DNA of 64,000 nt, taken from the NCBI GenBank assembly GCA_019352875.1, contig JAAAFW010000008.1:1-64000 (forward strand), in the 5' to 3' direction. The stretch comes from Pedobacter cryoconitis. Its GTDB lineage: Bacteria > Bacteroidota > Bacteroidia > Sphingobacteriales > Sphingobacteriaceae. The translations under genes and the position numbers were made by a program. Within the stretch, counting starts at the first letter, position 1. The number at the start of each line of letters is the position of its first letter. Shown one piece after another: positions 53,044-61,763 of the stretch. The notes under the pieces were generated by a model. The model was not told where the DNA came from. It worked only from the letters and a program-made list of their open reading frames with translations, and did no database searches.

Positions 53044-55395
53044 ATGAAGCTTAGATCTTTACTACTATATACTACCTTTTTAATATTTATTCCACTTTTT
53101 ACATTTGCACAAGGCACACAAAATATACTAACAGGGACTGTAACAGACAGCGATCATCAGAAAATCGCAAATGCCAATGTACAGTTAAAGAAAAGCAGTC
53201 TTAAAACAACTACCGATCAAAATGGAAGGTTTCAGTTCAAAGGAATTCCTTCAGGAACCTATACTATTCGTGTTTCAGTGACTGGATATGACAGTCAGGA
53301 ATCGGTAATAACTATCAGTGCAGATCAGGCACTAAACCTGGAATTTAGTCTGCAGAACGACAACGCAGACCTAAATGAAGTAATTGTTTCTGCCAGCAGA
53401 AAAGCAGAGTCACTATCTCAAACGCCTTCATCAGTAACCATACTAACAGCGAAAGACATTGCTACACAGTCAACTATCAGTCCTAATCTGGCTAATATCC
53501 TTGCCTACAGTGTTCCTGGATTGGGCACATCTACAAATCAAACAGGAAATTCAGGTCAGACACTTCGTGGGCGTAATGTTTTAGTATTGGTCGACGGTAT
53601 TCCGCAATCTACTCCGCTGCGTGCAGGAGGAAGGGATATCCGAAGTATAGATCCTTCTGTCATTGAAAGAGTTGAGGTTATTAAGGGCGCTACTGCCATT
53701 TACGGTAATGGTGCGGAAGGCGGTTTAATTAATTACATTACTAAAAAACCTGTTGCAGGTAAAAAATTTGGTGGCTACTCCCAACTCGGAATGACAGGTA
53801 ACACCAAGGGAGACAGCACACTCGGTTTCCGCGCAGTACAGCAGTTTTATGGAAAAGACGGAAAAATAGATTACGTTGTAAGTGGCTCTTATGAGAAGAC
53901 CGGCGTTTATCGTGATGCTAAAGGAGAAGTGATTTCCCCGGACTATGGATTAGGTGAAACTAAAACTTATAATGCTTTTGCTAAAATAGGCTACGATATT
54001 TCGGCCAAACAAAGACTCGAACTAATGTATAACTATTTTAGCTCAAGGCAACATTCTGAATATGTCTTAAAAAATGGAATTTACGGTGAGAAACCTGCAA
54101 TTGGCGTTAAAGGTGTGCGTAAAGGAGAGGATGAAGGAACCCGTTACAATCACAATGCAAACCTTCAATATACAAATAGACAGATCTTTGGACAAACTGA
54201 TTTACAGGCGAATGTTTATTTACAAGACTTCTATACTATCTATTCAAACGTAGAATCTTTTTATGAAGGTGGGCAGTCTGCTATAAAATCTAGAAAAAAA
54301 GGTGCAAGAGTTAATTTGAATACACCTCTTACTTTTTCAGAACAAGTTTCCACACAGCTTAATTATGGACTTGATCTGATGAATGATAATACTTCTCAAA
54401 GTCTAACTGACGGAAGAGTATGGGTCCCTGATATGAATATGGTCAACTTCGCACCTTATCTACAGACGACCACGAATATTTTAAGGAATCTGACCATTAA
54501 AGGAGGTTTAAGAATAGAAAACATCAATATAAAAGTTGATGACTTCAATACGCTTGCCACCGGCCCGAATAATGCAGGAAGTATTGCTGTTCAGGGAGGA
54601 AAGTTAAACTATAATGCACTTGTTTTTAACTTAGGTGCCAGATATTCGGCTTCTAAATTATTCAATCCATTTGTAAGTTATGCCCAATCTTTCTCTGTTT
54701 TCGAATTAGGACGTGTACTACGCGCAGCGCAAAGCAATACGCTCTCACAACTACAAACCAAGCCTATTATTGTCAATAATTACGAAGCAGGGTTTAGCAG
54801 TTCAATAGGAAATCTGAATGTGAGTGCGGCTTATTATATCAGTACCTCCAAACTAGGTGCGAACCTGTTAGAGGTAGATGGAAAATACATTTCCCAAAGA
54901 ATACCTGAGCGGGTTTCCGGATATGAAATCCAGGCTGACTATATGTTTACAAAGGACCTGTCGATCGGTGGTAATTATGCTTTCGTAGATGGAAAAGGTG
55001 ATGTCGATGATGACGGAAAATATGATGGTCCGAATGACGTATATCTTAATACGACGCGCATCCCTCCTTCTAAAGCTACCGTCTATCTTAAGTTTTCGGG
55101 CATCAAAGATTTCACCTTCGACTTGAACTGGATGAGAGTTGGAAACAGGGATCATTTCGAGCCGAGCCCAAAAACAGGTAAATACCTTATCGGAGAAGGA
55201 CCTGTAAAAGCTTATAATCTGTTTAACCTTGCCATGGGTTATCAGGCAACGAAAGCTTTAAAACTGAATCTTGGACTGGAAAATCTGTTTAATAAAGCTT
55301 ATTACCCAAGCATTTCTCAATTCTATGGAAACAACACAATCTATACCAGAGGAAACGGTCGTAGATTTAACCTGGCTGCAGGGTACTCATTCTAA
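53044..55395 (+). CDS. TonB-dependent siderophore-type receptor
   Basis: A receptor of about 783 aa with a signal peptide (1-22), a CarboxypepD_reg-like domain (about 28-110, LTGTVTDSDHQKIANANVQLKKSS), TonB box (LNEVIVSASR), plug (about 120-235, QTLRGRNVLVLVDGIPQSTPLRAGGRDIRSIDPSVIERVEVIKGATAIYGNGAEGGLINYITKKP) and a 22-strand barrel with C-terminal YYPSISQFYGNNTIYTRGNGRRFNLAAGYSF. It resembles ferric-siderophore receptors of the FhuA/FpvA type. The frame is open to TTG 53026, but that codon lies within the -7 box, so ATG 53044 is the start. Its stop overlaps the next ATG (TAATG). Confidence 0.92.
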   Translation: MKLRSLLLYTTFLIFIPLFTFAQGTQNILTGTVTDSDHQKIANANVQLKKSSLKTTTDQNGRFQFKGIPSGTYTIRVSVTGYDSQESVITISADQALNLEFSLQNDNADLNEVIVSASRKAESLSQTPSSVTILTAKDIATQSTISPNLANILAYSVPGLGTSTNQTGNSGQTLRGRNVLVLVDGIPQSTPLRAGGRDIRSIDPSVIERVEVIKGATAIYGNGAEGGLINYITKKPVAGKKFGGYSQLGMTGNTKGDSTLGFRAVQQFYGKDGKIDYVVSGSYEKTGVYRDAKGEVISPDYGLGETKTYNAFAKIGYDISAKQRLELMYNYFSSRQHSEYVLKNGIYGEKPAIGVKGVRKGEDEGTRYNHNANLQYTNRQIFGQTDLQANVYLQDFYTIYSNVESFYEGGQSAIKSRKKGARVNLNTPLTFSEQVSTQLNYGLDLMNDNTSQSLTDGRVWVPDMNMVNFAPYLQTTTNILRNLTIKGGLRIENINIKVDDFNTLATGPNNAGSIAVQGGKLNYNALVFNLGARYSASKLFNPFVSYAQSFSVFELGRVLRAAQSNTLSQLQTKPIIVNNYEAGFSSSIGNLNVSAAYYISTSKLGANLLEVDGKYISQRIPERVSGYEIQADYMFTKDLSIGGNYAFVDGKGDVDDDGKYDGPNDVYLNTTRIPPSKATVYLKFSGIKDFTFDLNWMRVGNRDHFEPSPKTGKYLIGEGPVKAYNLFNLAMGYQATKALKLNLGLENLFNKAYYPSISQFYGNNTIYTRGNGRRFNLAAGYSF

Positions 55396-56507
55396 TGAAA
55401 GCAAGTAAGAAATTTAAAAATGGCGTACGGCTAATCCATTTATGGCTGGGCCTGTTCAGCGGGATCATAGTGATGATTATCAGCCTTACCGGTTGTATGT
55501 ATGTATTTGAGTCGGACATCCGGACATATCTGCAGAAAGATTACGCTTATGTCCCTTTAAGCAAGAAAGAGCCGGCAAGTCTTACTACATTATTGCACGA
55601 CCTGTCAAAAATTGCTCCCGGTAAGAAAATAACAGCGATTGAGATTAATCATACCGCGCCAAATGCAACCGTGGCTTTTAGCGCCGGAAAAGGCAATGTT
55701 TATTACCTTAATCCATATAATGGGAATCTGGTGAAAAAATCTGGAAAAGATTACCTTCTTACCATACGCGAAATACATACTTCGTTGTTAATGGGCGAAA
55801 CAGGAAAGTTTATTATTCGCTGGTCTGTAGTCATATTTGTGATTATGTTAATCTCCGGTTTAATTTTATGGTTTCCTGGCCAGGTCCGGCTGATCAGACA
55901 AGCACTTACGATTAAATGGGAAGGATCTTTTAAGCGGGTCAATTATGATTTGCACAATGTCCTGGGCTTTTATGCCTCCGGCATCCTGCTGGTCATTTCT
56001 CTTTCCGGACTATATTTTGGATTCAAAGAGGTACGGACTGCAGTTAGTTTTCTAAGTGGATCAAAACTTACAGAGGGTAAAAAAGCTACAGCAGCAATCA
56101 AACCTGAGATCATTGAAGATATCCCGGAGCGGTACGGAAAAATGTATGCAGATGCTGTCAGTCAATACCCTGGCGCTGAATTAACAACCTTAACCATCCG
56201 TAAAGACGGTAATATCCGTCTTCGTTTAAACTACGCTTCAAACTGGGAAAGAAAAAGGAATACTTTTTTCTATAATGCCGATAATGGGCAATTAATCAGT
56301 TCCAAACTGTATAAAGATTATACCCGGGCCGATGTCATTGAGGCCGCAAATTACGATCTTCATACAGGGCAAATATTTGGTCTGTTCGGAAAAATAGTCG
56401 CCACTGTAGTAAGTCTTATTTCTGCCAGTCTACCTGTAACGGGCTTTATTATCTGGCTTAAAAAGGGTAAAAAGAAAAAGAAAAAAACCAATCGTGTAGT
56501 GGCATAA
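55395..56507 (+). CDS. PepSY-associated transmembrane protein, coupled to receptor
   Basis: A 370-aa inner-membrane protein, four main helices. It shows GVRLIHLWLGLFSGIIVMIISLTGCMYVFESDIR at the start, IREIHTSLLMGETGKFIIRWSVVIFVIMLISGLILWFPGQVRLI, DLHNVLGFYASGILLVISLSGLYFGF and AANYDLHTGQIFGLFGKIVATVVSLISASLPVTGFIIWLKKGKKKKKK at the end. The conserved His on these helices could bind haem. Members are thought to reduce ferric siderophores at the inner membrane. The start overlaps the receptor stop by one base (TAATG), so translation is coupled. A paralogue is at 33545. Confidence 0.9.
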   Translation: MKASKKFKNGVRLIHLWLGLFSGIIVMIISLTGCMYVFESDIRTYLQKDYAYVPLSKKEPASLTTLLHDLSKIAPGKKITAIEINHTAPNATVAFSAGKGNVYYLNPYNGNLVKKSGKDYLLTIREIHTSLLMGETGKFIIRWSVVIFVIMLISGLILWFPGQVRLIRQALTIKWEGSFKRVNYDLHNVLGFYASGILLVISLSGLYFGFKEVRTAVSFLSGSKLTEGKKATAAIKPEIIEDIPERYGKMYADAVSQYPGAELTTLTIRKDGNIRLRLNYASNWERKRNTFFYNADNGQLISSKLYKDYTRADVIEAANYDLHTGQIFGLFGKIVATVVSLISASLPVTGFIIWLKKGKKKKKKTNRVVA

Positions 56508-56535
56508 TCCTTAACATTTTACCCCTGGTAATTTA

Positions 56536-57741
56536 TCAGTAATTCTTATACAATCTTACCTGCTCATCAATAATATCCGGCGTGAGCTTATGAAAATATT
56601 CTATCAAAACCGGTACATAACTTTTGAAATCAGGGTATTTTTTGTGGTTACGTTCATATTCTACGATTTTCGCCTCTAATAGAGGAATCAGCACGCAATT
56701 GTATTCCCCAATATGCAGTTTACGTAATCTTGCTGCTTCTTTTTCATTCTTCACTGATACAGCAATTCGAATCTCTCCCAATCTGACCAGATGTTCAATG
56801 ACAGTTACATGCCAGCTACGGATATTATTTGGAGTCAATATCGCTTCTAAATTTTTCGTATAAAGAGCTGAATCTGCTATAATACTTGTCATATATGGAT
56901 CTAGCAAGGGATTCACAAAAGAATGTCCTATCTCATGCGAAGAAATAAATGAAGTTACAGGTTCGTTATCAAATCCAAATTCATGATAGTCGGCAAGGCT
57001 ATTTTGAAGTTTGAGCATTTTACTGGAGCTGACAACCATAGATGGAATTTTCCCCTTTAGAGAGTTTATTTGTGGCCCGAAACCACGATAGTTATCATCT
57101 CCAGGAGTAATAGGCATTGCCGGGGAAATGTATAATTCATAAAAAGGAAATTTTTGACCGTACCACTTTTCCATATGAAGAAAAATATCTTTATTGATAT
57201 CTTTTCCTATTTCTTGCAGTGCGTGTTTATAAAAGGACGAATTCTCAGCCAAAAAGCCCCGGACATTTGCTTTTATATAAAAGCTTCTCAAACTATCGGT
57301 AAGCTCTGCCATTAAAGCATCCACTTTTTCATTTTTGGAAAAACCGGAAGATTTATCACTTTTTTTTAACGCGGCAAACCTCAGGCCGGCCTCGGGGAAC
57401 TCCTTTTGGTTCAATAAATAGTTTAAAATCGGACCATTATCGTACAGCGTATCGCGGATCTGTCTGAGTATTTCCGCTGTCCGGATTATAACAGGATCAT
57501 TCTGGTACTTACTGAACCGTTTAAAACCAAAATGTACAATGGGCTGATGAGAATAATCTACCCCCTTTGTGTCAAAAACATAATTACCAATATGTTCAAC
57601 AGCAAGCTTTTCAGCAAAGAAGTAAGTCTCGATATTAGTACTAACACCAACTGAACCTTTTGAGGACAAAGGCAGCTGGTGCTGGGCAAAAAGCAGCGAT
57701 GGGATTAAGGATAACAAGAAAACAATACACGTCTTATTCAT
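56536..57741 (-). CDS. DUF4932 exported putative zinc metallopeptidase
   Basis: A 401-aa protein with signal peptide MNKTCIVFLLSLIPSLLFAQ. The family's DUF4932 hallmark is the HExxH motif in SFISSHEIGHSFVNPLL (about 263-279). The family is otherwise uncharacterised. I use ATG 57741, because the upstream TTG (57759) is inside the minus-strand -7 box TAAATTTG (57757-57764). No gene nearby suggests a substrate. Confidence 0.8.
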   Translation of the reverse strand: MNKTCIVFLLSLIPSLLFAQHQLPLSSKGSVGVSTNIETYFFAEKLAVEHIGNYVFDTKGVDYSHQPIVHFGFKRFSKYQNDPVIIRTAEILRQIRDTLYDNGPILNYLLNQKEFPEAGLRFAALKKSDKSSGFSKNEKVDALMAELTDSLRSFYIKANVRGFLAENSSFYKHALQEIGKDINKDIFLHMEKWYGQKFPFYELYISPAMPITPGDDNYRGFGPQINSLKGKIPSMVVSSSKMLKLQNSLADYHEFGFDNEPVTSFISSHEIGHSFVNPLLDPYMTSIIADSALYTKNLEAILTPNNIRSWHVTVIEHLVRLGEIRIAVSVKNEKEAARLRKLHIGEYNCVLIPLLEAKIVEYERNHKKYPDFKSYVPVLIEYFHKLTPDIIDEQVRLYKNY

Positions 57742-57756
57742 TGATATTTTTTTGCT

Positions 57757-57786
57757 CAAATTTAAGATAGATGTTCCTCAATCAAT
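57757..57786 (-). promoter_or_regulatory. Promoter of the DUF4932 gene
   Basis: On the minus strand ATTG (57786-57783) is followed after 18 nt by TAAATTTG (57764-57757), close to TTTG-N19-TAnnTTTG. The leader to ATG 57741 is short. Confidence 0.7.
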
Positions 57787-57801
57787 TGTATAATCTTGCT
57801 A

Positions 57802-58245
57802 TTATTTTGCCTCTTCGGACAGTTCTTTTACCTTTTCCAGCGCAGCAGGCCAGGTACTATTCATAAAATCGATATAATCGTCATTCATATCCAGCGTTAC
57901 CACCCAAACTGTCTTTCCATTAACCTGCTCCAGTTCATAATTTTCAAGAGCGTCTCCCCACTCTTCTCCCTGATAGGTCGTCGTATCTTCTACACCATCT
58001 TTTACTTCTCCAAGATGACGTATAGAAAGAAATTTACCCGGAATACTTTCAACAATCTCAGAGACCATTCCATGTCCTTTACCATCGAGAAAAATGGCCT
58101 TACTTCCTTTTTTCCAGTCTGTCTCTGCACTGGAACCTTCAGCAAATACTGACGTCCATTGTCCGTAGGTTTCTTTGCCGGTAATGATTTCCCAAACACG
58201 CTCAGGCGAAGCATTAATAGTAATGCTGTATTCAAGTTTTTTCAT
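57802..58245 (-). CDS. SRPBCC (AHSA1/START-like) protein
   Basis: A 147-aa single-domain protein of the Bet v1-like superfamily. LEYSITINASPERVWEIITGKETYGQWTSVFAEGSSAETDWKKGSKAIFLDGKG is a typical START/AHSA1 opening, followed by beta strands ending in the long C-terminal helix STWPAALEKVKELSEEAK. These proteins bind hydrophobic ligands or act as co-chaperones; the specific role is unknown. It lies between the DUF4932 gene and the FtsX-type permease gene. Confidence 0.9.
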   Translation of the reverse strand: MKKLEYSITINASPERVWEIITGKETYGQWTSVFAEGSSAETDWKKGSKAIFLDGKGHGMVSEIVESIPGKFLSIRHLGEVKDGVEDTTTYQGEEWGDALENYELEQVNGKTVWVVTLDMNDDYIDFMNSTWPAALEKVKELSEEAK

Positions 58246-58345
58246 AAGATCTATTTTTGATTATGATAAAGTTACCTGTTATGCTGCGGGTAAAAACGGT
58301 GCATAAAAGACATAAAAAGGGGTAAATTGAGACAGATTTACAAAC

Positions 58346-60718
58346 CTATTCATCTTTCAGATAAGGAGATATATTAGCTTTATAGGCTTTTAAAATATGC
58401 CATGATACGCTTATTGCTGTAGTAAATAATAGAATGATTACTGCCATTAAAACCGGTAATGCAGAAAACTGGCTATTAACTGATAGCTGATTAAACATAG
58501 ACGTCATCATGATATACGACAGCGGCAGTCCAATTGCTATCGCAGCGACCAATGCAAAGAAAAACTCTTTGACAATCAAATATATAATATGAATCATATC
58601 TGCACCTAATACCTTTCGGACACTTATTTCCTTCATTTTTTTTCCTAAAATAATCAGTGCCAGTCCAAAAACACCCGAAATTGATATTAGCGTCATGAAT
58701 AAAGAAGTCACACCCAAAAGTTTTGAAATCGTGGAAAATGCTGTAAAATAACCATTGAAAACCTGATCCTGATAATAATATTCAAAGGAGTGGTAAGGAT
58801 AGATCTTCTGTAGAATTCCTTTAATTTCCAGCTGTGCATTGGAAAACAAACCGGGCGCATACTTAATATATATGAATCTTACATCTTCTGGTTTACAATT
58901 CATCAGGACCAAAGGTGCGACCTGGTATTCGAAACTCTCATAACGAAAGTCATTAACTTCACCGACAATTACATAATTACGGCTGTTATAAACGATCTTT
59001 TTTCCAATACCCGATGACCAGTTCATCATTTTCAAGAATGCCTGATTTACGATAACTGCATTCTGTTGATCCGCCGGAAACTTCTCATTAAACCCGCGTC
59101 CAGATGTTATATTAATCCCCAGATGCTCGGTAAATCCTGGCAGAACACTCAAGCTCTTGACTGTCTCAGTTTCCGTATCAGCCTTTATCATGATCTCTCT
59201 GGTAAAATTACCCATTGATTCAACTGACCCTGCAACTGACTCAATTTTTTTATTTCTTTTCAGTTGTTCCCGTATCGAATTATAGCTAATTGAATTATCT
59301 ATATTCACTACAACATTATTCTCAGGTTGATAACCCCAGGGCCTCGATTTGATAGCGTTTGTTTCTTTTACAAATGCAATTGCTGTTGAAATAGCCATGA
59401 AGGTCAGAAAGAATTGGAATGCCAGCAGAACCTTTCTAAAACGATTCTTACTTCCCATTTTTACGTTTCCTTTCATCATTCCAACTGTACTTAAGGAATA
59501 AATATAGAATGCCGGATAAGTAGCTCCGCTCAAAGCAGAAATCAGAATCAGTAATAATGCCGCAATCCAGGTTCTCTGATGCAAGAAAAACTCATTCCCC
59601 AGCTGAAAACCTGATATAGAACTAAACCATGGAAAGAAGAAAACTTCTGCCAATAGCAGACCAAAAAAAACGGCTATTGTGCAGATTATTAAGTTCTCAG
59701 TAACAAATTGCAGAATGATCTGACCTTTACTGCTCCCCATTACTTTTCGTACGCTGATTTCCTTTAGCCTACCGGAAACAGATGCTATAGTAATATTGAT
59801 ATAATTAAAATAAACCAGTAGTAAAATTGATAACGCAATAACAATCAGCATAATTAACCCTATTGGTTGCATCGTATTAAAATAACTCCCTGTCACTTTG
59901 TAAGAATGAAAATTCATCGTATTCAGATGCTGATAGTGAAAGGATGAAACCTGGCTATTTTGATTAGCCGCGTTATACAGATCTGAATATCGCTTACCCT
60001 GACTTTTCAGTAAGGCAATATCCTTTGCATCATTCATTTCAACAAAAGTAATGCTTGTGCTCTCCGCCCAGTTTCCGGGTTTATCCAGTCCCAACGCGCT
60101 CATTCTGGAATAAGGAACAAGCGCCGAAAAATTGAATGAAGCTTCTACAGGGTATTTCTGAAGAACGCCTTTTACTATAAAATTTTCAGAAATCAGACTA
60201 TCTCCCCGGTTTATTCTTATTGTCACCACTTTACCTACTGAATTATTTGTTCCAAACAGTTTATTGGATAGTTCCTGCGTAAGAACGATTCCATCTTTAT
60301 CAGTGAACTGCTGCCTCTGTCCCCATTTTACAGGATAATCGAACATTTCATAAAAATCATCATCTACAAAAGTAAGTTTATCGCGAAATACGTTTTCGTC
60401 CTGCTTGATAACCACAGACCGGTAATTCAATCTGGCAGCATGCACTACCTGGGGATAATCATTCTTCAGCGATTGTGCAAGAGGTGCAGGAACATCTCCA
60501 TAAATCTGCTGCACACCTTTTTTGGTCACTACTTTTTCAACGACGAACAGCCGGTCAATTCTGGAATTAAAACTATCCTGATGTAGTGCCCAGTAAGTAT
60601 ATTCAGAGACCATGATGCAGCAGCCTACTGCCAGGGCCAGACCTGAAATATTTATAAACGATGATAGCTTATATTTTTTGAGATTCCTGAAACCTAATTT
60701 TAAGTAGTTCGTGAACAT
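58346..60718 (-). CDS. FtsX-like ABC transporter permease (MacB type)
   Basis: A 790-aa protein with two copies of the MacB_PCD plus FtsX arrangement and about eight helices. It begins MFTNYLKLGFRNLKKYKLSSFINISGLALAVGCCIMVSEYTYWA, typical of Bacteroidota FtsX-like permeases. The cytoplasmic segments carry KEISVRKVMGSS and KEISVRKVLGAD, the coupling motifs that touch the ATPase. No ATPase gene is adjacent, so the partner is encoded elsewhere. Such permeases often export peptides or respond to envelope stress. Confidence 0.92.
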   Translation of the reverse strand: MFTNYLKLGFRNLKKYKLSSFINISGLALAVGCCIMVSEYTYWALHQDSFNSRIDRLFVVEKVVTKKGVQQIYGDVPAPLAQSLKNDYPQVVHAARLNYRSVVIKQDENVFRDKLTFVDDDFYEMFDYPVKWGQRQQFTDKDGIVLTQELSNKLFGTNNSVGKVVTIRINRGDSLISENFIVKGVLQKYPVEASFNFSALVPYSRMSALGLDKPGNWAESTSITFVEMNDAKDIALLKSQGKRYSDLYNAANQNSQVSSFHYQHLNTMNFHSYKVTGSYFNTMQPIGLIMLIVIALSILLLVYFNYINITIASVSGRLKEISVRKVMGSSKGQIILQFVTENLIICTIAVFFGLLLAEVFFFPWFSSISGFQLGNEFFLHQRTWIAALLLILISALSGATYPAFYIYSLSTVGMMKGNVKMGSKNRFRKVLLAFQFFLTFMAISTAIAFVKETNAIKSRPWGYQPENNVVVNIDNSISYNSIREQLKRNKKIESVAGSVESMGNFTREIMIKADTETETVKSLSVLPGFTEHLGINITSGRGFNEKFPADQQNAVIVNQAFLKMMNWSSGIGKKIVYNSRNYVIVGEVNDFRYESFEYQVAPLVLMNCKPEDVRFIYIKYAPGLFSNAQLEIKGILQKIYPYHSFEYYYQDQVFNGYFTAFSTISKLLGVTSLFMTLISISGVFGLALIILGKKMKEISVRKVLGADMIHIIYLIVKEFFFALVAAIAIGLPLSYIMMTSMFNQLSVNSQFSALPVLMAVIILLFTTAISVSWHILKAYKANISPYLKDE

Positions 60719-61000
60719 GAAATGTTTTTTTGACTATGATAAATAAGGTCCAATAACCAATCATATGCCATAATAAATTAACCGATAAAAAGCCGAAAAT
60801 AAGCTTTCTGCGTACATCTTGCAGATTTACGTGTACGTTAGCGTTCACCGGTGTCCGGTAATGTACATTAAGGTTTTTAAAAATTGATGCGAGATCCTCA
60901 GGTGCTAAGGTCTACAAACTTTAAAGGCGGAATACCCGTTTTTGACGTGTTCATACTTATTGAATATTTAAAACGAAAACGAATATTAATAATCCCTTTA
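60719..61000. other. Intergenic region upstream of the permease
   Basis: About 280 nt. It contains an 8-bp palindrome CACCGGTG (60846-60853). No clear promoter box, ORF with coding character or terminator was identified. Confidence 0.4.
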
Positions 61001-61366
61001 TCAGCAGAGCTTAGAGTTGATAGTTTTTCCAATCAGCAGACACAGCTCATCAATATCAAAAGGCTTCAGCAAATAGTTATCCGCACCGTTCTCCCGGGCT
61101 ATCTGTGCTATGTTTGGGTTCGTCGATGTTAAAATAACCGGGATCGATGATATTTCAGGTTCAGATTTAATCTTTTTAGATATTTCACTACCTTCATTAG
61201 CAAGTCCATTATGAATTAAAATCAGGTCCGGTTTAATTTCATAAATCTCCGACTGGTCAAACGGCTTCCTGGCGACATATATTTGATATCCTTCAGATTC
61301 AAGTAACAAAGTTATAACATCAATTACCGCAGGATCTTTGTCTATAAGGAGTATTCGTTTATTCAT
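61001..61366 (-). CDS. Stand-alone receiver domain lacking the phospho-Asp
   Basis: A 121-aa CheY-like domain with no output domain. The acid pocket D9/D11 (ILLIDKDPAV), the switch Thr (SIPVILTSTNP) and the Lys (NYLLKPFDIDEL) are present. But the phospho-acceptor position, the D of the usual PDLILLD, is His52 in KPDLILIHNGL, so aspartyl phosphorylation is not expected. I start at ATG 61366, as the 18 upstream residues are not receiver-like. It lies 398 nt from a PAS protein on the same strand. Confidence 0.85.
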   Translation of the reverse strand: MNKRILLIDKDPAVIDVITLLLESEGYQIYVARKPFDQSEIYEIKPDLILIHNGLANEGSEISKKIKSEPEISSIPVILTSTNPNIAQIARENGADNYLLKPFDIDELCLLIGKTINSKLC

Positions 61367-61567
61367 AAAACCGGAGCGTCTGTTTAAGATTTCGCCAAAT
61401 ATATTAAATAATAAAAACACCTATAACGGGGGTTTATACGTATTTAATTTGTTTGCGAAAATGTCCTTCAGCTCCAGGTATGCACTTATAGTGTACTTAC
61501 CATTTGTCTAATATTAAAGAGAAATTCACCAAACTTTAAGGAGTATCATTCGTTTTAGAAAAAAACT

Positions 61568-61708
61568 ATGAAAAATAAACTACTGAAGATCGCCCTGGTT
61601 ATTGCGACAATTATCCTTTTGATATTTATTATCCGCATTATTCAAAACACGAATGGAGGAACTCCGCATGATAATCTAAAAAAGAGTCCAATCAGCAGTC
61701 CGAAATAA
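61568..61708 (+). CDS. 46-aa single-helix membrane peptide
   Basis: A short frame from ATG 61568 to TAA 61706-61708. It has a basic N-terminus (MKNKLLK), one hydrophobic helix (about 9-25, ALVIATIILLIFIIRII) and a polar tail ending SPISSPK. TAAGGAG lies upstream at 61539-61545, rather far for a ribosome site, and A-rich sequence directly precedes the ATG. It lies on the opposite strand between the receiver and PAS genes. Without comparison I cannot tell whether it is translated, but the membrane-protein composition argues for it. Confidence 0.5.
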   Translation: MKNKLLKIALVIATIILLIFIIRIIQNTNGGTPHDNLKKSPISSPK

Positions 61709-61763
61709 AGATGTGTCAATCTTGCATTCGTGTATATCAAACGCTATAGATTCATATAAACTA

